The notes under the pieces are model-generated. The model was not told where the DNA came from. It saw only the letters and a list, made by a program, of their open reading frames with translations, and did no database searches. A program made the position numbers and the translations under genes. From NCBI GenBank assembly GCA_016714535.1, contig JADKDR010000018.1, positions 1 to 64,000 on the forward strand: a stretch of DNA of 64,000 nucleotides, read 5' to 3'. The stretch comes from Bacteroidota bacterium (GTDB taxonomy: Bacteria > Bacteroidota > Bacteroidia > AKYH767-A > OLB10). Below are positions 58,475 to 64,000 of the stretch, one piece after another; the stretch's first letter is position 1; each line of letters starts with the position of its first letter.

Positions 58475-60134
58475 TTAACTGCTATTTAATTTTACTTCGT
58501 TTATATGCACCGTTACAAAATAAATACCCTGTTCAAATTGACTGAAATACTAATTTTGGTTTGGACTTCATTGCAATCGAATTGACTTAAATAAATTATT
58601 TTACTTAATGCGTCTTTTATTTCAATTTTGCAAATGCCTATTTGTTTTGAATTCAATTGCACAGTTACAAAAATCATTTGCAGGATTTGGTAATATTTCA
58701 ATATCTGCATTTGTTATTTCAATTACTTATGATGTTGGTTTCTATAAATCCCTTGCTGCAAGCAAGTATTAGCATCATCATAAACAATATTATTATCAAA
58801 TAGTGCAACATAAATTCTTCGCTATGTAAACCGCTCTCCCCCTTTGTATGGACATTGCTGTGCAATATTCAAAATATGTCATTATACAAATGTAGAATTG
58901 CTTCAAGCCATCATCTTTATAAAGTATAGTAACTTCATTTAAGTTGTTCATTCTCATCGGGGTCAAGTATTGGTACAACTTGATTGTTTTTAGCTTTGGC
59001 TACATCAAGCAAATTTGCACATCATAATTCTCTTGCATCAAATATAATTTCGTTTTGCCTCTGTATTTTTTTATCAATAGAATCAAGCAAATTTTGATAT
59101 TCAATTATTGAATCCTTGTTTAGCAGAAATTGCTGATTCAGTATTTCAATATTTTGACCATACCATTTATACATGCTGTCAATATTCGCAATCGTTTGTT
59201 TGTCAGCTTCCTCAATTTCATCAACATTTTCAAGTTTGGTCTTCACATCATTTAACAACCCAAGTGAATTAAATTCATTAGCTTGAACGAAATTTTGTAA
59301 AGCAGTGTCATTTGCATAACTCAAAGTATCCTGCGAAATAGCTTCCAGTAAACTCTGCTTGGCAATCATTTTCGATTCAGGTATATAATCGCTTGTCAAG
59401 GTGCTGTCATATACAATAGCTTGCCGCAATTCTAAAGAACCCTCATTGGTATCTGTTAATTGTGCGACACAGCCTTGTTGTGGTTCACATGTAAATGTTG
59501 CTCCAGTATCATTATAAAACCACCCTTGGTCATTAACAAACGGCCACGTTGCTTGGTTTACAGGGTATGTGGGGTTGTAAGCTAAGCCGCTGGCGGGGTT
59601 GGTGATGAAGAGGGATTGGGTTAAAGCAAGTGCATTCGCATCATTCCTATTCACTGCATTAAACGGATTGGTTAAATCATTCCATCTATTACCTGCATGT
59701 TGTTGTGTGTCTATTACTGCTACTTTATTTAGGTATAAACTGTGCAAGTGTTTGTACATATCGTTACCTCTAAATGTGGTGCCGAGGCAACTGCTACCAA
59801 AGTAAAAACCATAAGCGGTGCTGTCAACTGTATTGCATAGTATGGTGCTAAAATCACTTTGTGAGGTTGCAATGCCCACTTGTGTGGCAAGGCCAATAGC
59901 ATTGGTATCAGTCGGATTGCTGCCTTTTATGTAATTACAATTTACGTTTGTTTGCTTGCTTCCGTTTAAGCTAATGCCATTTGTTACGGTGTCTATATTA
60001 CTTGTAAGCCTCACAACATTACTAGCAATTAATGTTTTGTACGTATTGTTTACTTCTATTGCGCTTCGTGCATTGGTCATAGTTACATGGTTGGCAAGTA
60101 TAGTGTAGTTAGTTGTTTGTAAATTCAAAATCAT
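58475..60134 (-). pseudogene. Array copy B3: beta-helix protein missing its N-terminus, decayed C-terminus
   Basis: The frame opens at an ATG at 60134 overlapping the A3 stop by 4 nt. It begins directly inside the beta-helix (NYTILANHVTMTNARSAIEV) with no signal peptide, Ig fold or first helix half; roughly 500-600 residues seen in B2 are missing. It keeps VNCNYIKGSN, LCNTVDSTAYGFYFGSSCLG, VAVIDTQQHAGNRWN and the helical region to 59022. After that only shifted-frame remnants follow: VTILYKDDG, then a T9SS-like tail (ILPNPA, LNSKQIGICKIEIKDALSKI, FEQGIYFVTVHI) ending at a TAA at 58475. Without a signal peptide it could not be exported. It appears to be a deletion derivative of a B gene. Confidence 0.8.
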
Positions 60135-61603
60135 TCCTCAATGATTATTTTCCTAACAACAAACAAATCACCGCTTGAAATTTTTAAAAGATACATACCG
60201 CTCGGTACATTTTTTAAATAAATATTTTGCATGGTACTCCACTGTGGCAAATTTTGCGAATAAATTTTGCTGCCCAATAAATCAAATAGTTCTAACGTGC
60301 CACTTTTATTTTGTGGCAGTAAATACGAAATTTTAAATTGACCATTGCTTGGATTAGGAAAAACAGATGCTTTAAAATCATGCTTTGCATAATTTTCTGC
60401 CAAACCCAAGGTATCGCAAGTGCTGCCAGCCAATGCACCAAGATAATAATTAGGATGATTAGGCACTGTGCGAAAATTAAGAAATGGCAATGCAATATCA
60501 TGTTGATGCACATCACATGCTTTGCCTTGGCTATCGGGTAAATTGATGAAATGAAGTGCTTGTACACTATTGCCGCTTGTCAAATAAATCTTGCCATCGG
60601 CTGCCAAATATTCTAACAAAAAATCAGTTTGAAAAGGAGGGAAAGGAGAATAGAAGGTGTCATTTACTGCAACTGTATCAAATGATAGTGTATTATAGTC
60701 AACTTGGTAAATCAGCCGATTGCCATTTGCAAAAACATAATCCCCACTTGGTGAAAAACTATTACCATAAATATGTAAACTGTCAAGTTGAATTTGCTTT
60801 TCATTGCTAAATATCCCTGTGCATCTATCAAAATCTGATAAAACCAAAGTTCCTTTAACAATAAGAGAATCATAAGTTGCAGTGCAAAACCTGTCTCCAT
60901 TTTGGGAGAATGAAAGATGCATAAGATTATACCAAGAATATGGAAAATTTAATACTTGACTTGAAATACTTTGCACTCCTTTATTCGTAAAAAGAATTTT
61001 GTAATATTCCGAAGAATTATGCTTGCTCAATACTATCCACCAATCTCTACCATTGCCATGTTTGCACAATCCAATTCCTCCATTTAAATTGTCGGCCAAA
61101 ATTAAGGAGTCCTTTAAAATTACTTCGCCCCTACCACTATCCAAAGTGATATCTAATACATTAAAATAAATTGCATTACCAACATATGAAACACCATTCC
61201 ATATAACTGTTTGATGAAACAAAACATATTTATTACTATCGTCTGGATATGGAATTATGGCATCAGCAAAAGGAACAAAATAAGTATTATTAAAAGTAAT
61301 ACCTGCAAAATTCAAAAGCTTACCACCTCCTTTAAGTGTGTCGCCTGTACTATTTGCAATCCACACTCCATTACTACTTATTAATAAATTACCAGCGCTA
61401 TCGCTTATGTTAGCTTGACATGCATTGAACTGAACATTTCTCTTTTCAATTAATAGATTGGCACTATTACTTGTGAATTGCAATCTACCCATATCATCGT
61501 TTGGGTTATACCAATAACCCAATAACCAATTATGATTTAGGCCCTGTCCATTGACAAAGTTGCAAAGTAACAATATCAACAAAGTGAATTTTAAATTTTT
61601 CAT
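60131..61603 (-). CDS. Array copy A3: secreted propeller-like protein with T9SS sorting domain
   Basis: Intact, 490 aa, and the best reference for family A. Signal peptide (FTLLILLLCNFVNGQ), then LNHNWLLGYWYNPNDD, AGNLLISSNGVWIANSTGDTL, DSNKYVLFHQTV, NGGIGLCKHGNGRDWWIVLS, RFCTATYDSL, YLAADGKIYLTSGNSVQALH, FRTVPNHPNYYLGALAGSTC and a type A sorting domain (ASVFPNPSNGQFKISY to VRKIIIEE). The recurring strand pattern suggests a seven-bladed-type propeller, but no catalytic residues are recognised. Its ATG overlaps the B4 stop and its stop overlaps the B3 start by 4 nt each, so the pair is translationally coupled. It is more diverged from A1 and A2 than these are from each other. Confidence 0.88.
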   Translation of the reverse strand: MKNLKFTLLILLLCNFVNGQGLNHNWLLGYWYNPNDDMGRLQFTSNSANLLIEKRNVQFNACQANISDSAGNLLISSNGVWIANSTGDTLKGGGKLLNFAGITFNNTYFVPFADAIIPYPDDSNKYVLFHQTVIWNGVSYVGNAIYFNVLDITLDSGRGEVILKDSLILADNLNGGIGLCKHGNGRDWWIVLSKHNSSEYYKILFTNKGVQSISSQVLNFPYSWYNLMHLSFSQNGDRFCTATYDSLIVKGTLVLSDFDRCTGIFSNEKQIQLDSLHIYGNSFSPSGDYVFANGNRLIYQVDYNTLSFDTVAVNDTFYSPFPPFQTDFLLEYLAADGKIYLTSGNSVQALHFINLPDSQGKACDVHQHDIALPFLNFRTVPNHPNYYLGALAGSTCDTLGLAENYAKHDFKASVFPNPSNGQFKISYLLPQNKSGTLELFDLLGSKIYSQNLPQWSTMQNIYLKNVPSGMYLLKISSGDLFVVRKIIIEE

Positions 61604-64000
61604 TTGAGTATTATTAATTTTTCAAAATAGTCATGACCATCAGTTGATTTGTAATTTACTTTGTAGTATCCATTGCTGAGTTGACTTACGTTTAAACTAT
61701 ATATTGCCAGTGCTTTTACTTCTTGTCTTATACTTAATCTATTTTGATTATCATAAATAAGGATACTTCCATTCAAATTTTTACTATCATCAAAATAAAT
61801 TGCAACATAGTTTTTGGTTGGATTAGGTGTAATTTTAAGGTTGCCTCTAATAATAATGGTGTCAACTTTTCCTTTTCTGAAATAACCCTCCACGCCACAA
61901 ACAAATCTATCGTCATATATATTTGTATCTAACTCTGCATCTAACAAGGCTCGCGCAAAATATACAGCAACACCACCTGAATGTGGGCATTGATTGGCAA
62001 CATATTGTTGTTCCGTTTCTGTTTGACTGAGCTCGTATTCATTATTTAATAGCCAATTTAAAATTATTGGGTTAATGTTTTGCCTGTTATTATCAGGCAT
62101 TCCTCGTTCATTAATGGCATCATTAATTGAAATAGCATCGTATAATAATTGTTCTCTACTGGCAAACCATGAATTAAATATTTGTTCACGGAGTGTCATT
62201 TGAGAATTCAAATTGTCAATATTAGTTTGTCTATTTATTAAATTCAACATACTATCTTCAATAGAAATAATATTTACAATTGAATCTATACTATTTTCAT
62301 TTGCATCTAACTCAAGCAAGGTGTTTTCATTTATTTTATAATACAGTGCAATTAAATCCTCAATTTCTGAAATAATTCCAATGGCTTCATTCCTATTGCC
62401 TTCAACAAATTGAGAACGTTCCGAATCATTGATGTATCGCAAACTATCCGTTATCAAATTTCTAAATGCCTGTTCATCGGCTGTTTGTTGCGTTTCTTCC
62501 TCAAATTCATTGCTAACAACACTGTCCTGTATGAGCCTTTCCATTACTATGTCTGAAAATTCTTCATCGCCTCTTACGATTGTACATGTTTGAGTTTGAT
62601 TACAGAACAGCGTATTGCCACCTTGAAGTATAAACCAACCTGAATTAAAAGAAGGAGTAAGAGGTGACAGAAATGAGCCATCAGCTGAGTCAACAACAAA
62701 AAGAGAGGCCTGCATGTTGAAGATATTTTGCCAGTTCATATTCACCGCGCCAAATCCACTGCCAAATGGCCCAACAAAATTGTTGCCCCGGTGTGCTTGT
62801 GTATCAATAATGGCTGTACTACTTAATCGTATTCCTTCATAGGCTTTGTATAATTCATTTCCCTGCATGTAAGTGCCACCACATGTCCCTTCAAAAAATA
62901 AGCACCATCCAACAGAATCAACTGTGTTGCATATATATGTATTGCTTGTACTCCATGAAGTACTAAGCCCCACTTGCAAAGTATCGCTTGCATTGGTGCC
63001 ATTAATATTATTGCAACTTATTGTTGTGCTGTTACTATTGCTTGCACTTATACCGCGAGATAAAATTCCGTTGTTGCCATTTACTCTTACATTATTATAG
63101 CGTACAATTGCTTTGTAGGCATTATTCAAAAATATAGCATCGCTTGCATTGTTAATAGTTACTTTATTGGCTGTTACAGTATAATTTGCATTTACGTTTG
63201 CCACCACTTCGTTTATGTTAATGCCTTTTCCATTTATGCTACCAATAATATTTATCACATTATTTTCCACATTCACACCACTACCACCTGCATGACTATT
63301 ACAACTCACCCCCCGCGAACCTGCACTGATAATATTGCCAAACACAGTTGCCTTTTGCAACTTGTTATTATTATTTATACTTACTCCAATTGCTACATTA
63401 TTAATAATGTTGCCAATTACTGCAAGGTTAGATGCACTGCTATACACCCCGCGCCAGCTATCATGTGCAGTGGCTGTGAGTGTATTTGTAAGTGGCAGCA
63501 CGGTCATGTTACTTACAGCTGCACCTGTATCACTAATAGCACCGTAAGCTGCGCTGCGCTTGTTACCGTTCATCGAGAGAGGTCGTATATAATATGCCTC
63601 CGTGTTTCTTATTCTTGTAATTGCATTGTGCGCTATTACTCCGTTGGCTGCATGGTGTAGTTCGTTTGGCAGATGCATTAAATCTCCAATATCATATTTT
63701 ACATTTTGCAAATAGATACATGCATACATAACAGTGTCTATAAACGATTGTCCCGCAAATGAAGGTTTTAGTTTGTTTATTTGGGCAATCTCCGTACCAA
63801 CAATAAAACCATAACAATTATTATAATTTAATTTGTTTACCATATTAGGTTCTTGCATGCGTACACCTGTAATGCAGTTAAAAATTACGCTGCTCTCAAT
63901 AAATACTCCGTTGCTTTTCCGTGCCCATACGCCATTTTCTGCATCATATAGCCGGCTGTTGTGCATATTAATGATAGCATTTTCTTCTAAATAAATCCCC
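61600..64000 (-). CDS. Array copy B4: secreted beta-helix protein with T9SS tail, 5' end outside the window
   Basis: An open frame runs off the right edge of the window (coding still at 64000), so the start and signal peptide are not seen. About 800 residues are visible. PbH1-type beta-helix repeats come first (DAENGVWARKSNGVFIESSV, IGNIINNVAIGVSINNNNKL, GGSGVNVENNVINIIGSING, TISCNNINGTNASD), then CNTVDSVGWCLFFEGTCGG, AIIDTQAHRGNNFVG and a Glu/Gln-rich helical domain. The conserved ANQCPHSGGVAVYFARALLD and a T9SS tail (KITPNPTKNYVAIYF) follow. Its stop overlaps the A3 start by 4 nt (ATGA). No enzymatic motif is seen. Confidence 0.85.
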   Translation of the reverse strand, partial: GIYLEENAIINMHNSRLYDAENGVWARKSNGVFIESSVIFNCITGVRMQEPNMVNKLNYNNCYGFIVGTEIAQINKLKPSFAGQSFIDTVMYACIYLQNVKYDIGDLMHLPNELHHAANGVIAHNAITRIRNTEAYYIRPLSMNGNKRSAAYGAISDTGAAVSNMTVLPLTNTLTATAHDSWRGVYSSASNLAVIGNIINNVAIGVSINNNNKLQKATVFGNIISAGSRGVSCNSHAGGSGVNVENNVINIIGSINGKGININEVVANVNANYTVTANKVTINNASDAIFLNNAYKAIVRYNNVRVNGNNGILSRGISASNSNSTTISCNNINGTNASDTLQVGLSTSWSTSNTYICNTVDSVGWCLFFEGTCGGTYMQGNELYKAYEGIRLSSTAIIDTQAHRGNNFVGPFGSGFGAVNMNWQNIFNMQASLFVVDSADGSFLSPLTPSFNSGWFILQGGNTLFCNQTQTCTIVRGDEEFSDIVMERLIQDSVVSNEFEEETQQTADEQAFRNLITDSLRYINDSERSQFVEGNRNEAIGIISEIEDLIALYYKINENTLLELDANENSIDSIVNIISIEDSMLNLINRQTNIDNLNSQMTLREQIFNSWFASREQLLYDAISINDAINERGMPDNNRQNINPIILNWLLNNEYELSQTETEQQYVANQCPHSGGVAVYFARALLDAELDTNIYDDRFVCGVEGYFRKGKVDTIIIRGNLKITPNPTKNYVAIYFDDSKNLNGSILIYDNQNRLSIRQEVKALAIYSLNVSQLSNGYYKVNYKSTDGHDYFEKLIILK

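Noticed and set aside
1..64000. tRNA and rRNA genes
   Set aside because: I looked for cloverleaf-like segments and conserved rRNA stretches in the intergenic regions and saw none I could support by eye. A covariance-model scan would be needed to exclude them.

Overview
The window looks like a contig from a Bacteroidota bacterium, probably an environmental Chitinophagales- or Sphingobacteriales-like lineage. The base composition is AT-rich. Several family markers are typical of this phylum: a PorE-like type IX secretion (T9SS) subunit, secreted proteins with C-terminal 'PNP' T9SS sorting domains, a TonB-dependent receptor, DUF4290, DUF3078 and DUF2795 proteins, and TAnnTTTG-type promoter boxes. 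Metabolism visible here includes the MEP isoprenoid pathway (dxs), aerobic respiration (nuoF, cytochrome oxidase subunits III and IV), corrinoid adenosylation, selenium use (mnmH-selD), PLP salvage (pdxH), CoA synthesis (coaD) and peptidoglycan synthesis (murF).

Layout. Positions 1-5421 are badly broken: a 3-hydroxybutyryl-CoA dehydrogenase remnant and a secDF gene interrupted by many indels. Either this is a low-quality contig end or real decay. Positions 5.7-26.7 kb are mostly housekeeping genes: dxs, a DUF4139 protein, a metallophosphoesterase, pdxH, yqgE, mnmH-selD, a PduO-type transferase, a three-gene YkgJ/hydrolase operon, a dead RAYT transposase, ssb, coxC-coxD-SCO-like, murF and porE. 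Positions 26.9-32.0 kb hold a four-gene minus-strand operon: a SIR2-like/TIR fusion, a membrane-anchored STAND ATPase with WD40 repeats, and two small secreted proteins. It resembles an immune or conflict module. Positions 32.7-36.3 kb encode a phosphorelay: a TPR histidine kinase, a single-domain response regulator, and a response regulator fused to a class III adenylate cyclase. Positions 37-51 kb are again housekeeping genes and membrane proteins (coaD, nuoF, an AlkD-like protein, rnhB, a flippase, cutC, a TonB receptor).

Positions 51.5-64.0 kb are the most unusual part. This is a minus-strand tandem array in which two T9SS-secreted families alternate: a propeller-like protein (family A, about 490 aa) and a long beta-helix protein (family B, about 1070 aa). 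Neighbouring genes overlap by 4 nt or are separated by 4-15 nt, so the two families appear to be translated together as a pair. Copies run from intact to truncated, chimeric and nonsense-bearing, with long near-identical direct repeats. This points to recombination and turnover within the array.

Several otherwise well-conserved genes carry one missing or extra base, usually in an A/T run (SCO-like, STAND-WD40, response regulator-cyclase, family A and B copies). Restoring that base gives a single frame of the expected length. I therefore treat these as single genes that may contain consensus errors.
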